Shown: positions 30,619-43,399, numbered from the stretch's first letter. The stretch is DNA of 64,000 nt from Gracilaria gracilis (GCA_030374805.1 JARGSG010000094.1:1-64000), one strand, 5' to 3'. Translations and numbers: made by a program. Notes: generated from the letters alone by a model not told the origin.

Positions 30619-32864
30619 CCCTTATCAGGGGGTAGGTAAAAAAGGGACAGCTCAGAACATATTAAAATGAATATATGTTCTCCATTGTTTAACGTCATCA
30701 TTGCTTGGCAGCAGCGTCCTAAAGCAGTAGGCTACCTTCCAGCAAAAGGGAAAGTCATAACAGTCCCAAACGGCGCTTCAAGCGCACGATCTCTACCCAA
30801 TCTTGGTAGCCCTACAAAAGACACAATTTGTGGTAAATAAGGGACCCCGGCACGCATTTGCGGAGCCCCAAAAGGCTCAAAAACACAGTTGTCCTTACGT
30901 AGCCATCATACTGGCTGACAACCGTAGCCTGGCGCGCGCACGTCGATCGGTCCTCGAGCAGTTAAGTTGCATCCATCTAGATGCACGATTTTGCATCCAC
31001 ACCAAGTGCAGCTCCTTGTCTTTCTGCGCAAGCTCCCGCTGACGTGCTTTCTCAACCGCCTCCCTCTCTTTGTCCAGCCTCCGCGCTTTCGTCTCCGCGG
31101 CCTTAGCCGCTCGTTGCGCAATTTGCACTTCCTTCTCGACGTCCTTCTGACGCAGAGTCTCCAGCACGGCCTTGGATGTCAGTAGGCAGCCGTTGGCCGT
31201 CACCAACGTCCCATTTTGGGCAATGTTTGCGTCAGACTTTAATATATTTCGGTTCTTTGTGTAGTCTTGAACCAAAGACAGATACGTCTCATGCGCTCCG
31301 CTCTGCGACTCTGCACTGCCATAGTTCGTGATGTCAGTCGCCTTGATGACTCTAGGATTGGATGTTTTTCTGAACGGGTCCCATAAGCCGCACGCCTCAA
31401 AGCCCCTAACAACATTTGTGTATGTTACTGCCTGGGTGTAGGCTTTGCTAAGAAGGTCGCAGAGTGTGAAGACATCATTCCGTTCGTCCGAAGCCGTGAC
31501 TGTTCGCTGGTTCAGGAGGTTCCGGAAGTAGTTCTTGAATGGAGAGAACACGGTGTAGTCCAAAACTTGGGTTCTGTGGCTTTTGTGTGCCCGAAGTCCT
31601 ACTGCTACAATCCCGTTTTCTTCCATCATCTTCAAAGCCTTGTAACTGCAATGAGCCCCATACCCGTCGAACGTAAGCAGAATGTGCCGGTGCTTCTGCC
31701 TTAACTCCTTTGTTTCGCTTACAAACTGTTCCACCCACTGCAGGAATATATTGGAATCTACACCCGCTGGGTCCCTGTAACAGGTTCGGGCATTAAACGG
31801 AAGGGAGCAGGATGGCGTTTCTCGCTCCCCGTTTTCACGAATGCGGTATTTAGCTCGTACTCCTTGCAGGACAACGAGAGGTGACCACACCCGCCCATCC
31901 GCCGACACCACGGGCATGATTGTAGCATGCTGTGCATTACCTGACCACTTCAGTTCGACAGAGTTGCTGCGGGCTTTCGAATTGAAAAGGGCTTTTGACC
32001 TTGCTCTCGTGGCCGTCCTAACAGAGAAACCACTCTCGTCAATATTGAATATCTGCTCGGCTGAGGTAATCTTGTACTCTTTGTACACTTGATTAAGGCG
32101 AGCGAAGTGGGACGCGAGGTTCTCGGGCGACATGGCCAGAGCTCTCAACTTTTCCAAGTTTTTCCTGCGCTTCAGTGTTAACTGAGGGTGGCGGCGCAGG
32201 AAACTACGAACAAAACACTCTCCTGGTCGGTCATTATGGAAAGGAATATGTTGTCGTCGTGGACAAGGAAGGCCCTGGACAAAACACTGCACAAGATCCT
32301 TAAAGCATTCTCGTGAGAGCGGCGTGCCTTGGTTAGAGAAGTGAAGTACAGCGTCTGTGATGAGCTGTTCTTCAGGGTCTGTTAGCGTTGGCGGCCGTCC
32401 GCGAGAGCGCTGTGGACTCTGACGTTTCTTAAGAACGCGATGAAGATGCGATTTTGCAATGCGGAAGCGTTGTGCACATTCGCGTAGCGACATTTTTGTG
32501 CTTTGATGATATCGCATTGCCTCTTGAAGCCGCTCGGAGTAGATGGAGTGCCCGTTCGGGGCCACAACGCGTTTTGCTACCATGTTTTGTAGCCTCGGTT
32601 TACTACCGTTTGTTTGGTCTTTCTGTGGTCTCGAGTTGACCATAGCTTAGCCGTTCGAGGCATAGCGATGTTGCAGGGACGTACCCCACCCAAACAGACA
32701 CCGTAGAATTCAAATTTGGCGCTTAAATTTGAATCATATGAGCCATAATGGCGGTAGAGCCTAAGAGTGGTTGGTTTTCAACAACATTTGGATGGAGCTC
32801 ATAACTTTTAATTAAAATACAGTCCCTAATTACCACATTGTCCCCTGTTTAGGCACCCCGATGA
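30619..32864 (-). mobile_element. pogo/Tigger-like DNA transposon, probably intact
   Basis: It is a 2.2 kb element with TA on both sides (30617-30618 and 32865-32866), interrupting a copia LTR that is whole at 48442-48556. Its ends form an imperfect terminal inverted repeat of about 25 bp: the left starts CCCTTATCAGGGGGTAGG and reaches AGGGACA; the right, reverse-complemented, reads TCATCGGGGTGCCTAAAC and reaches GGGGACA. It has one long transposase gene. TA targeting, end structure and protein all fit the Tc1/mariner/pogo superfamily. Confidence 0.88.
30895..32643 (-). CDS. pogo/Tigger-type DDE transposase
   Basis: The protein has 582 residues in one open frame. A helix-turn-helix (about residues 36-72, MSLRECAQRFRIAKSHLHRV) is followed by a CENP-B-type DNA-binding half (about 85-165). 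The DDE superfamily catalytic core follows: D202 in FNIDESGF, D326 in LLTFDGYGAH and D362 in VLDYTVF after a HKSH stretch, matching the spacing of pogo/Tigger/Jerky transposases. The C-terminal 70 residues form a charged coiled coil. All three catalytic acids are present, so the enzyme may be active. It would cut and rejoin the element's terminal repeats at TA targets. The start is the first Met of the frame. Confidence 0.9.
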   Translation of the reverse strand: MVNSRPQKDQTNGSKPRLQNMVAKRVVAPNGHSIYSERLQEAMRYHQSTKMSLRECAQRFRIAKSHLHRVLKKRQSPQRSRGRPPTLTDPEEQLITDAVLHFSNQGTPLSRECFKDLVQCFVQGLPCPRRQHIPFHNDRPGECFVRSFLRRHPQLTLKRRKNLEKLRALAMSPENLASHFARLNQVYKEYKITSAEQIFNIDESGFSVRTATRARSKALFNSKARSNSVELKWSGNAQHATIMPVVSADGRVWSPLVVLQGVRAKYRIRENGERETPSCSLPFNARTCYRDPAGVDSNIFLQWVEQFVSETKELRQKHRHILLTFDGYGAHCSYKALKMMEENGIVAVGLRAHKSHRTQVLDYTVFSPFKNYFRNLLNQRTVTASDERNDVFTLCDLLSKAYTQAVTYTNVVRGFEACGLWDPFRKTSNPRVIKATDITNYGSAESQSGAHETYLSLVQDYTKNRNILKSDANIAQNGTLVTANGCLLTSKAVLETLRQKDVEKEVQIAQRAAKAAETKARRLDKEREAVEKARQRELAQKDKELHLVWMQNRASRWMQLNCSRTDRRARARLRLSASMMAT

Positions 32865-32944
32865 TAGCGTTGGGTTCCGAGGGTGCTTTATGGTGGAGGC
32901 TATGAGCTACGTGTGTGTCCTGGACAGGTGTGCGCGTCGCCATG

Positions 32945-35017
32945 AGAGAAAGTGTGACGTCGGTGTAAAGAGGAGTTCACGCCGTGGAAGAAGGATCTTG
33001 CTCTTTGCGCGTCAGCACAGGCCCCACCACTGCGTGAAAAGGGTGATGAGTGTTACAAGGTTGGAGGGTAAGGCTTTTGAACCTTTGCGCTTTCAGTTAC
33101 TTCGTCAAGATGTCAGCAAGCATGGATGCGACGGGAATGTGCGACACTTGAATGCGTTTTGCGCGGATGGCGTCAAGAATGTGATGGTGTCTTACATCGA
33201 TATACTTCCGTCTTCGGGTCGGAGCATGTGAATCGGCGATAAGTACGGCCGAATGGTTGTCTACCCGGAGAGGAGTGGGGGAGTGAGGAAGCAAGCTAAG
33301 TTCTTGTAGTAGTCCGCGTGTCCAAATGATTTCCTGGACCGCTTGCCATGCCGCAATGTACTCAGCCTCACAGGTAGACAGGTTGACAGTAGGTTGCAGG
33401 GAGCTTCTCCACGAAATGGGAGTGTTGTTCAAGAGGACAACCTGTCCGGATATTGATCGTCGATTCGTGCTGTTGTTCGCAAAATCCGCGTCCGTGTAGC
33501 ACTCCAGTGGCCGTGAAACACCGTATGAGAACAACAATCCGTGCAACAGGGTGCAGTAGAGGTAGCGGGCAAGTCTTTTCAGTATAATCCAGTCATGCTG
33601 CGTTGGTTCGCGCTGTGAACGCGCCAATGCACCAGTGAGAAAAGTGATATCTGGTCGAGTGGAGTCTGCAATATAACGGATTGTGCCCAGCATTTCCTGG
33701 TAGACTTGTCGGACATGTGGGTCTACAGTTTTAGAGGGATGAGGATTTTGTGCGTCTAGGCCATCTGTGTACGAGGTGCTCACAACATTCGATTTGGTTA
33801 CTCGCAGTTTTCATGCCACAGCCTCAATCAGATGGTTCTGGTGGATGCGGAAACCATTGGGAGTATAGTCGAAATTCCACCCGATGTACTTTGTGGGGCG
33901 GCCAAGGCGCTTGACATTGTACTTAGATCTCAGTACAGTTGCGAACTCATCAGAGAGAGATGGGTGGGATGAGGCGGATAAGAAGTCATCTGTGGTGACA
34001 CCAATTATTATATATCCTTTGGATGTTCTTCGGAAGAAGATGTTGGGATCGGATTTGAGAGCTGTGCAGCCACTCGAGTTGAGATGTTGGTAGAGACCTC
34101 TGGTGTAGAGGAAAGCTGCCGGTGGTGTCCCATAGAGGTTTCCAATGAGTTCACCCACCTGTTCAGGATGCTTGAATGACCCATCGAAGCGCCGTGGTTG
34201 ACGAACGTACACTTGTTTTTGGTTCTCATACTTTTCATGCAGGTATGCACCCTTGATGTCAAAATGCTCAAGCCGGAGGCGCTGTTGTGCTGCAATGGAA
34301 AGCAGGATGCGTGTCGTGCATTTGTCTACATTGTAGGAGGCCGTGTTGTCGGGGTTGAAATGCTCGTTTGGAATCATGAGGTCACCACGGATTGCGCAGC
34401 GTGCCTTGCGACCGGTGACGGTATTGGATGACGAGGTGTTGTATCGGTAGTGCATTATGGTGGGAATAGGTTTTGTATTCTCTGGCATGCTTGTTGTCCA
34501 CCGAATGGCACCCATGTTGTCGAGTTGGTCGAGTTCATTGTTGTGCGCAGTTTCCCATGCGGCGGAGTCAGGGTATTTAGCAGCCTGCTTTCGGGATTTC
34601 GGAGGAGGAGTGATGTGGTTGATTGAGGTGGGTATTGTTCCGAGTGCCTTGGCGAGGGTGCTACAGGGATCAGCACGGGGGTCGTAGGCTTGAAAGTCTA
34701 TTGCCCGGCAGGATTGCTCGCGATTGAGGAGTATATTCCATACTTTGATGTGTGAAGGGCTCAATGGGTGTAGGTACCGTACAGGGTCCGCACGGCGATG
34801 GAGTTTTTGTTTCTTTGGCTGGAGACGTGGGATAGTTCCAAGTTGTCCGAATGTGAAGATATGCGAAAGATTGGGGGGGTGCCCGTACCGTAACGTATAT
34901 GGGAGGTTGCGGACGGAGGAGTGATAGGTGAGGTTTTATTTGAAGGCAGCAGCAGTGGTTGCGTCCTGCCAGGAAGTGAGGGGGAGGCGACTATGTACGA
35001 GTGATGCACGTGCAGTG
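32945..35017 (-). pseudogene. copia pol, 3' part (end of integrase, RT, RNase H)
   Basis: On the minus strand it shows, in order, the end of integrase (LPLTSWQDATTAAAF), a Ty1/copia RT (YNTSSS..., the TDDF catalytic motif near 33980, GWNFDYTPNGF) and RNase H (STCEAEYIAAWQA, then DVRHHHILDAI and LADILTK). This is the copia order, integrase before RT. It is a fossil with a few breaks, and its 5' side is cut by element C. Confidence 0.85.
35013..35017. repeat. target-site duplication CAGTG of element C (left copy)
   Basis: CAGTG at 35013-35017 is repeated at 46221-46225, directly outside the two LTRs of element C. The duplicated target lies in the copia integrase region. Confidence 0.9.
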
Positions 35018-35560
35018 TGTGGTATAATGCACAAAAAGGGAGAGAGTCCGAAGCGGTCTTGAGACGGGAGCGGCGGTAGCGTACAGTCTTGTGAATGTAA
35101 TGAATCCGAGCGGAGAGAAGGGGCGGAAGCACCGGGCGGTCGAGGGGAGAGTGGACGATTGGTATCACCAGGCACGTACAGGAACGTGCGGAAGCGTACG
35201 AACGGTCTGAGAAACCCAATAAAGGAGTAGCCGTGCGGTCTATCGTTAGCGCAAACTAGCGAAGAAGACGTTCGGCAGGAGATGCTTGTCGTTTACGATT
35301 GGGGCCTCGGGAGATCCGACCTACAACTAAATATCGGGTCTGGGCCCCATTACTAACTACTGTACGATCGGTCTAATTTGCACTGTCACTACCAAGTCCG
35401 TACACGTGGCCAACTTGTACGCTGTGCCAACCCGTCCGGCACTTGATCACCAAATCATACACGTGGCGGTGCCACTGCACCAGCCCATCGTGCACTACCC
35501 CTTCGTACGTGAACGGCTGATCAGACACACTCCGCACCAACTCGGACCCACTATACTACA
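35018..35560 (-). repeat. 3' LTR of element C
   Basis: It is 543 bp, with ends TGTGGTATA and TATACTACA as read on the plus strand. On the element's own strand a polypurine tract (AGGAGGGGGATC) lies directly before it, at 35561-35572. It contains at least four CCG-N2-CGG dyads. Confidence 0.95.
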
Positions 35561-36765
35561 GATCCCCCTCCTACACTTGCGCTCCGCCCTCGGAGCGCCG
35601 CGTAACGTCGCCAAGTCGGTACGCGTCTATCCGTATGGTTTAGAGGGCGCCATAACGTCCGTTCGGAAATTTTGCCCGGAAAGGGTGGGGCGGAGCCATG
35701 CCAAAATTTCCAGAGCGGGAGCGACGAGAGGAGCGTGTGTACGTGTGGTAAGGTCCAAACCGAGCGGAACGAAAGGCGCTGGCACGCGAACGCTGGATCG
35801 AAGACAAGCGGGGCTTGATCCGGGGCGTACGCAACCGTAATAACTGTGCAGACCGTAGACCCTTGTTCGAGTACCGTCAACGAGCTCGGTACCTCTTACG
35901 TTCAAGCCCGATCGGAAATATGCATCCTGTTCTGCAGGGCGTCCGTGTCGGTCACCACACGGAGCGTGTCCGGCAGGGCTTCGAAGTCGGCAGCCCCGCC
36001 TACCGCGAGGTCTGCGCTTGGTGTCAACCATTCGGTAACACGCAGCACGCGTGCGTGGAGTCCGTACGGGTTACGGGGAGTCACAGCGTCCGCTTTCGGA
36101 AAATTTGCCCAGGATGGGCGGGGCGAAGCCATGCCCGATTTCCCTAAGTGGAGGAGACACCATATGGACGGAACCGTTGGGGACGCTTGCCGTGTTAAGT
36201 ACGAGCGGGCGTGAAGACGGGTACTGACGGCAGCGAAGGCGTGCGTGTATCCGTGTCTTTCCGTGCGGTTCGTCTCGAAGGAGAATGCCCGATGGGGATC
36301 CATTCGGTACACCCGGCACGTCTCGATGGAGGGTGTCTGGCGGGTACGCGTATTGGCGCGCGCCGCACGTCTCGACGGAGGGCGTACGGCGGATGATCCC
36401 TTAGCGGTCGAACGCGTGTCCGTACGGGTACGCCGTGTCCGAAGCGGTGGTCCTCTTTCGTAAATGGGGTGGCGGTCGAAGGACCGTCAGTGCTCATTGT
36501 GACCATACGGGCGAGCGACCGTACGAATTGGACGCGATGCGACGCCGCGACGAAGCGAGTGTATAGCGTATCTCGTGTGCAGTGGGTGGCGGAACGTCAG
36601 CTCCTGATCCTCCAATAAAAATAAATTGGTCAGCACTGACATTTCGTCCGCGCGGTGCCTGTACGATGACATAGTCGTCGTGGCGATTCCAAACGGTCGG
36701 TAATACCTCAAGTACCGCGTTGTCGTGTTCACCTCCCCCTATAAGAGCGCCAGCCAAGCGTTGAC
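35561..36765. other. spacer of element C between 3' LTR and antisense frame
   Basis: No gene supported. Two diverged copies of a unit with a CGTCCG...TCGGAAA...TTTGCCC...GGGGCG(A/G)AGCCATGCC pattern lie at about 35650-35710 and 36080-36140. It may hold the promoter of the plus-strand accessory frame. It has a high density of CCG-N2-CGG dyads. Confidence 0.5.
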
Positions 36766-38964
36766 ATGCCCGAATCGGTTCACTCCGTATCCAACCCTAC
36801 GCACGCAATGGCGCCGACTCCGAGCGGCTCTGGTACACCGTCGACACCTTTCCGTTCGGTTCCGTTACCGGGTCAAAAGTATGACCATCGCTTCCGTCGC
36901 GGTCTTAGCGCTCCTCGCCGGAGGAAGCAGGTCCCGCTATCCGTCACGGAATACGTCCAGAAGGGGTTCTTCGACGGCGAGCGCTTCGCGTCGATTCCGA
37001 CGGCGCTACCGATGCGGGATATGGCGATTCGCAATCCGAAACTGACAAGCATCGAAGCTTGGCAAGCCCGCTGGAACCACCTGCCTGGTGTGACCGGACG
37101 GAAGAGTGAAGAGACCTACGGGCGGAGTGACATGTTATACCTGCGCTGTTCGGAGGAGAAGACCTATCAGGAGGCGTTACAGCGTTTATTCCACCGCTGC
37201 TCATCCGATTCGGGCTTCCCCGAGAAGGACATGAATCCGCTTGGGTTGGTGATGTTCGAACCGCCGTACGACAAGTTGTACTGGCTGGACCGTCAACGGT
37301 AGGGAAGTAATACCGCAACGGAGGCGAGAATCCGAGCGTCCCATGGGTTCCTGTACAGTTGGCACAACGTCGAGTTCTTTGACGTCCCTGTTCATCGCCG
37401 ATCGGACTTGTATTGCTCCACAAACGAAGTGTGGACCAGCCTCGATGTGTCTCGCAACCTATCCGTACCGACTCCGTCCGTGTTGGCTTACCATTCGGAA
37501 GAGCTCCTCAAAGGTTCACCCATTCAGGGTGTTGTCCGTCAGGTCGTATATGCCGAGTGGGCGGTGTTTGCCTTTATGGCGTTCCTCCAGGCGGCCCACG
37601 AAGGTATCGAGGTCTTCACCCGTGCGGGGGACGAGCGTCTGTACCACAAGGACGGCCAACCCAAGTACGGGCGGTTGTTTCCGATGCCGTACAAACTGGT
37701 ATGTATCCTGGCCGAGATGGGACTCCCGAACGTTCTCCGCGGCACCGTGTTTCCATCGCAGGTCGGTGAGAAACTGTTACAGTACTCGTTGGAGACCGAT
37801 TGGGACAACACTCCGGGGTTCCTGTGGTACGAATACTACTCCGATACGTTCCCGGCGATGCCCTCGACCGGATCGGTCGCGACGCCGATCACTAGTGTCC
37901 TGAAGGGTCCGGAGAGTCTCCCCCCCTGGGCCTTCAAAACCGTTCCGGACTTCTTCCCGCATGGGTTCATGGCGCAGGACTTCGAGGAAGTGGCGCCGCT
38001 GCCGACTCCAATGGTGACACCCGTTGAGGCGAAGACCGTTGTGGAGGCAGGAGTTCAGGCAGGATCCGGTCGGAAGTCTTGGGACAAATCCGGGTTCGCC
38101 ATTGAGGACAGCGCCAGCCCGCATTCGGACGGTGATACGCACAAGTCCTTCATGGCTCTCCGTGCGGCTTGTATTCCGTTCGGCGAAGAGGAACCTGCGA
38201 CGCTTGACGACGCCCTGTTGGCGGCCCGAGCATGGATGCGCCGTGCGGTCAACGCCGAGACTGCTCTCCGTGAGCAGGCACAGGCGCAGCTTAACCTGCT
38301 CGGTTACCTCCGGGCCCACTCCTTATTGGTCCTCGCGTCTTACGAGAAGTCCGTGACGGCTAGTCTGGGTATGGCGCCCGGTGTGGATGGGACGCCGATG
38401 TCGACGTTCGCGCCGCCGTTAGAGGAGCTGGTGACCAAATCCTATGAGGGCATTGCGCAACAGGTCGATGCGGAGCGTATCGTCGACCATATCGTGAAGA
38501 ACATGCGCCAGGCGGCGGAGTCCTTTTTCAAGGGTGTCGAGCTGGTTGCGCCCTATCTTCCGCCCGGAGAAGAGCCTGAAGGTGAAGGCCAGTCCGGTGA
38601 CGGTGCAGGGCCGAGCGGTACGAACGCGGCTCCCGAAGGGGAGACTCCGCAAGAGGAGGTAACCCCTGCGGTCCGGGATGTTCCCATGCCGTCTCCGAGT
38701 GGAGACCAGGAGGGAACGGAGACCGTTACGGTTGAGGAGGACCTCATAGAGCCGGCGCCTGTACCCGCAAGCCAATCGCGCAATACGTCGGGTGGGAAGA
38801 AGAAGGTCGTGGCCACTTCGCCGTGGCCTGGGGCCGCCTTGGCGTTCCAGCCGACAAAGACCGGTTCGAGTTCGCGTGGTGGTTCCGCTGCGGGCCGTGG
38901 TACCTCTCCGTGGGGTACCCGTGGGCGTGGTATTACGAAGCCCGGTTGGAAGAAGACCACTTAG
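36766..38964 (+). pseudogene. antisense accessory frame region of element C
   Basis: Long open stretches on the strand opposite to pol. The conserved patch is at about 37465-37565 (PTPSVLAYHSE, then QVVYAEWAVFAF), preceded by a Trp-containing segment as in A and B. The N-terminus is Ser/Thr/Pro-rich (MAPTPSGSGTPS), and the C-terminal third is acidic then Gly/Arg-rich (GRGTSPWGTRGRG). It has at least one break, although the element is young. The family is not recognised. Confidence 0.6.
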
Positions 38965-39242
38965 TTGACCGTGCGTACTCGTAGCTTTCTTTTCTCCTAA
39001 GTAAACTTGTGATTGTTTGTGATGACCTGTGGGCCAATAGCGTGTCGTTCTGCGCGTGCCGTTGTCGAAAAAGGTGGCGTTTTGTAAAAATCGGAAAGTA
39101 ATTGACCAATAAGCGTACGTTGGTGGCGGTTTGCCACCCAATGATAAAGTAGTGGCCGGACCTTTCGGTGCCCCGTGACGGTTCACCGCTTGCGAGCCAG
39201 TACGTACGATCTCGGATCTGGGATCCGCCCCTTTCCCCCTCC

Positions 39243-42200
39243 TTAAGGTGTCGCCGTTACCGAAGGGTTTCGGCGACGCCAATAGCGGGCGATAAAGTGC
39301 TGAGGGATGTGTTCCGGCGGTTTGAAGGTATCCTGATCGGTGCGGTACCCGTGCCATCGTACGAGGTATTCCTGTCCGTTCGGGGTGTCGCGATGGTCGA
39401 AGACGCCTTCCGCCACGCTTGGAACTGTTCCGGGCGGTGGAGTGGGTTGGTCGTCGACTGGTTCGTCCGCATACGGTCTCCCAGGGTCAGCAGCTACTGT
39501 GCAGCGTGTCCGTTCGGAAGTAACCGGTGGGGTTGTTGGCCGTGCAGTTGGGGCTTTTGTCACTCTGTCAATACTGACGGTGTTGTGAATACCGTCTTGG
39601 TTCAGAGTGACAGTGGCGTCCGTTGCGGATACGACCTTAAACGGGCCAACCGTCTTCGGTAAGAGTTTCCGATACGTACGTTCCTGATCCGTAAGGTCCT
39701 CCTCTGCGTTCTTATAGTCCGGTCGGTCAACAAACACTTCTTCCCCAGGGGTGAAGCTCGGCGTATACCGTACGGATTTATCAAAGTTTTCCTTATAGCG
39801 CTGTTGGGCGCGGGTCAACTTTGTCCGAGCGGTCTGCAGCGTGGCCTGTAGGAGCTTGAGCGTGTAGCGTTTTAACCGAGCGGCAGTGGGCTATGTAGGC
39901 GTCTTTGGGTCTAATGACGTACTGGGCTCATCGAGCAGAACGCTTGGGGGTTTACGCGTTAGCGCAACGTCGAACGGTGCGGTACCGAGAGATCGATGGA
40001 CCTGTAGGTTGTAACCGTACGTAAGAGGTTGCACATACGCGTGCCAAGTGTTCTGATGGTCCGCTACGTAGTAGCGTAACCTCTCCACGAGTGTTTTGTT
40101 AAACCGTTCGGCCTGACCATTTGTTTGCGGATGGTACGCGGTCGTTAGTACGTGTTTGGTTCCCAAAGCGGTGCATACAGTCTCAAAGAACTTAGAGACG
40201 AATTGAGTTCCGTTATCGGTTAGCAAGTAGTTTGGTATTCCGTACGGATAAACCCAGTTCTCCAGGAAGGCCTTCGCCACTACAGGAGCTGTGGTTGACC
40301 GCAGAGGTATCGAGCGAGCTATCTTGCTAAACCGATCGGTTATAACCAGTATATACTGGTAACCGTTTACGGACTTCGTGAATGGACCGACGATGTCCAT
40401 CGCGACGAATTCCAGCGGGCCGGCGGCGGGGAACAGCTTCAATAGCTTCTGCGACTTGAAGTGCATCCCCTTTGTCGCCGGACACGTGCGACAGTCCTGT
40501 ACGGTCTGGAATACGTCATTGGCCATATGCGGCCAGTAAAAGTCTCGACGGAGACTTTCATACATCCGAGTGGAACCCGGATGGCCGACCAGACGGGGAT
40601 AGTGTGCCAAGTAGAGGACGCGTGCCTGCAGTGATGCAGGTACGACCTTCTGGATGGCTCCGTCCAGTGGGGCTTTGCGGACTATGAGTCCGTTTCGGTC
40701 AATGTCGAACAGAGTGACACCGTTGCCGATGTCTTTCCGTACGGACTCGCAGAAAGGGTCATCTGCTTGAGCTCGCACTAGCTCCTCGACCGTGACCGGA
40801 ACGATATTGGTTTCCTCCGAGGTGACAGCAAGCACCTCGGGGATGCCAGCAGATTTCCGTTCGGGCGTTGGCCAGTCGACGCAGACGTCACTGTACTCAT
40901 CACCATTGACGGTAATGTTGGTGATGATGTAGCCATCGTCCGTACGGTCGTTCACTAGCAAGCAGGGGACCTCTTCGTCCAATGGGGTATCGTCCTCGCC
41001 ATCCGTTCGGATCCGAGACAGGGCATCAGCCGCTTGGTGTTCGATACCCGGACGGTGGACAACATCGAAGTCGTACTCCATTAGACGTAACCGCCACCTA
41101 GCCAGCCGTCCGGAAGCGTCCGCAAGGTTCAGTATCCACCTCAAGGAGTGGTGATCCATTCGGACTGTGAACCTCTGGCCTTCCAGGTACGGGCGGAGGT
41201 GCAGTATTGCCCAGACGACCGCAAGGCATTCCCGTTCGGTAGTTGAGTATTGCCGTTCGGTCTTGGATAGAGAGCGGCTCCAAGAACCGATTGATAACAA
41301 GCCTCCGTCCGGTTGCTTCTGTAGCAGGGTGCATCCTACCTGTCGGTCGCATGCGTCTGTATTTAGAACGTACGGGTACCCTTGACGGGGAATGGCCAAA
41401 ATGGGCGGGGGTATCAGTCTCTGACGTAATTCGTCAAAGGCTTCGTATTCCGTATCGGTCAATGTCTCAAACTTCGTGGGTTGCCCCTTCTCCAACTTGC
41501 GGTTCAATGGAGCCGCAATTCGGGCGAAGTTTGCGACGAACCGACGGAAAACGTTACAGAGCCCCAAGAACGATCGGAGCTCCGTCTGGGTCGTAGGCGG
41601 TTTAGCCTGCTTGATAGAATTCTGTGTCTTGAGAGACACTTGAAGCTTTCCCGGTCGGATTACGAGGCCTAGATAGTCCACCGTGCCACTGAAAAAGTAG
41701 CACTTGTCCAGTCGGAGAGTAACACCGGCCGAAGGGAGCGTATGCAGTATGGTCCTCACATGGACATAATGCTCTTCGACCGTCCGGGAATAGATGATTA
41801 CGTCATCAAAATACACCAGTGCGTACTGCCACTTCACCCGTGATAGGATGATATCGAGAGCATGCTGGAAAGTAGCCGGTGCGTTTTTGAGTCCTAACGG
41901 CATTCTCTGATAACGGTACAGTCCCATATGCGACGTGAAAGTCGTTTTGTCCTGGTCGGATTCATTCATTTCGGTCTGCCAATAACCAATGTTGGCGTCC
42001 AAAGCGGAGAAGATTTGTGCATCTCCAAGAGAGTCGATGCACTCGTCCATTCGGGGTAGTAGGTATGTGTCCCGTACGGTCGTAGCATTCAACCGGCGGT
42101 AGTCGACGCAGAAGCGAATGCTTCCGTCTTTCTTGAGCGCGAATACGACCGGGCTGGCCCATTCTGCCGATGATGGTTCTATGACAGCAGCAGCGAGCTG

Positions 42201-43358
42201 CTTTGTCACCTCCTTACGTTCGAGTTCTCTCCGAGCGGGTCCGGCACGGTACGGCATCTGAAATATGGGCTTCGAGCCTGGTTCCAGGTGGATGCGGTGC
42301 TTCGCTGCCGCAATCGTTCCGAGATGGCCGTCCCACATGTCCGCAAACGGTCGAAGTAGCTCAATGACTTTGTCCCGTTCGGTAACATACTCAGGACTGA
42401 TCTGTACCTTGGTGGTCTAATCATTCTCATCTTTCCGTACGGTTTCTTGCTCCTGTTAGGTATCCTTGTGTTCCCGTTCGGAATTATTACCCGAAATCGG
42501 AATGTGTTCCCCCTCCTTGGACTCGTCGCTCCGCGACGATGGTTGCGGAGTTATGAGCGCTACAGGAGATGGAAGAGCAAGTCCGATAACGGTGTTCTTG
42601 TGTAGTCGGACCGAGCGGTCAGAAACGTTCGCCACGCGAACGAGAAAGGGTACGTCCGGTCGGAGCTCCATAACTCCACCCGCAAGGAGTGTGAGTTCAA
42701 GCGTCGATCCCGTACGGTGATGAGACTGTAGAAAGACCAAGCCGGACGTTTTGGTGGTTACCAAGACGTTCGTTTCCGACATTGGGGGTAGAAGAACCGG
42801 ACGGGCAACGTGTATCTTATTAGATGGAGTTTCCCGTTCGGGTTCTGGTTCCGGCGCGGAAGGTGCATTTGGTCCGTAGGCGGAAGACTGTATAGACACC
42901 GGTCTGGAGTGTCGTAAGAGTATTGTCCGTTTCGGTTGTAGAATTGCCAAGACGTACTTGTCAATAAAAGAAGTACCGAGTAGTACACTGGTGGAGAGGT
43001 TAGAAACCACCAAGAACTGTACTCGTACATTGAGGTCACCGATTCGGACCATAAGGGGAAGAACTCCCACAACGTCCATTCGGTTCTTCGATGCGTCCGT
43101 AATTCGGGGTCTTACGTCCGGTCGGAGTTTCGAGCGCCAATTCGGAGGGAGATGGCGTTCGTGAACCAGACAGGGTCCGGCTCCGGTATCAAGAACTCCC
43201 GTTAACGGATACATCAGTGCCGTGTTGAATCCAATCGACACGTGCACCTTGTAGTTCGCGCTAGAAAAGAGAACCGTTTCGGTTTCAATGTCCGTATCGG
43301 TCAGGTCACATGTCAGGATAGGGGACTCCCCTCGGATGGAGTCCGTTCGGTCTGTCAC
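39243..43358 (-). pseudogene. pol of element C (protease, RT, RNase H, integrase, chromodomain)
   Basis: On the minus strand: protease with VLDTGAGP near 43190; RT with the YFDD motif near 41805-41815; RNase H (NTDACDRQVG, then ECLAVVWAI); integrase with an HHCC-type region near 40500-40620 and a catalytic core (MDIVGPF, LLTDNGTQF, NGQAERFNKTL) near 40090-40410; and a chromodomain at about 39290-39400 (YLVRWHGY, then IPQHF). The sequence is closest to element B within this window. It has few breaks, in keeping with its near-identical LTRs. Confidence 0.9.
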
Positions 43359-43399
43359 TGACGGGGCGAGGCTAGGCCTCTGTGGAGGAGGCGATGCCT

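Larger units (their letters stand above)
30581..32942 (-). repeat. 3' LTR of the copia element, interrupted by the pogo-like transposon
   Basis: The two halves (30581-30618 and 32865-32942) together match the 115 bp LTR at 48442-48556. The split is at a TA dinucleotide, the target of the inserted transposon. Confidence 0.85.

Noticed and set aside
36766-38964. Antisense frames of A-C as mere shadows of sense coding sequence
   Set aside because: They lie outside gag and pol, where there is no sense gene to cast a shadow, and their protein patch is shared by all three elements.
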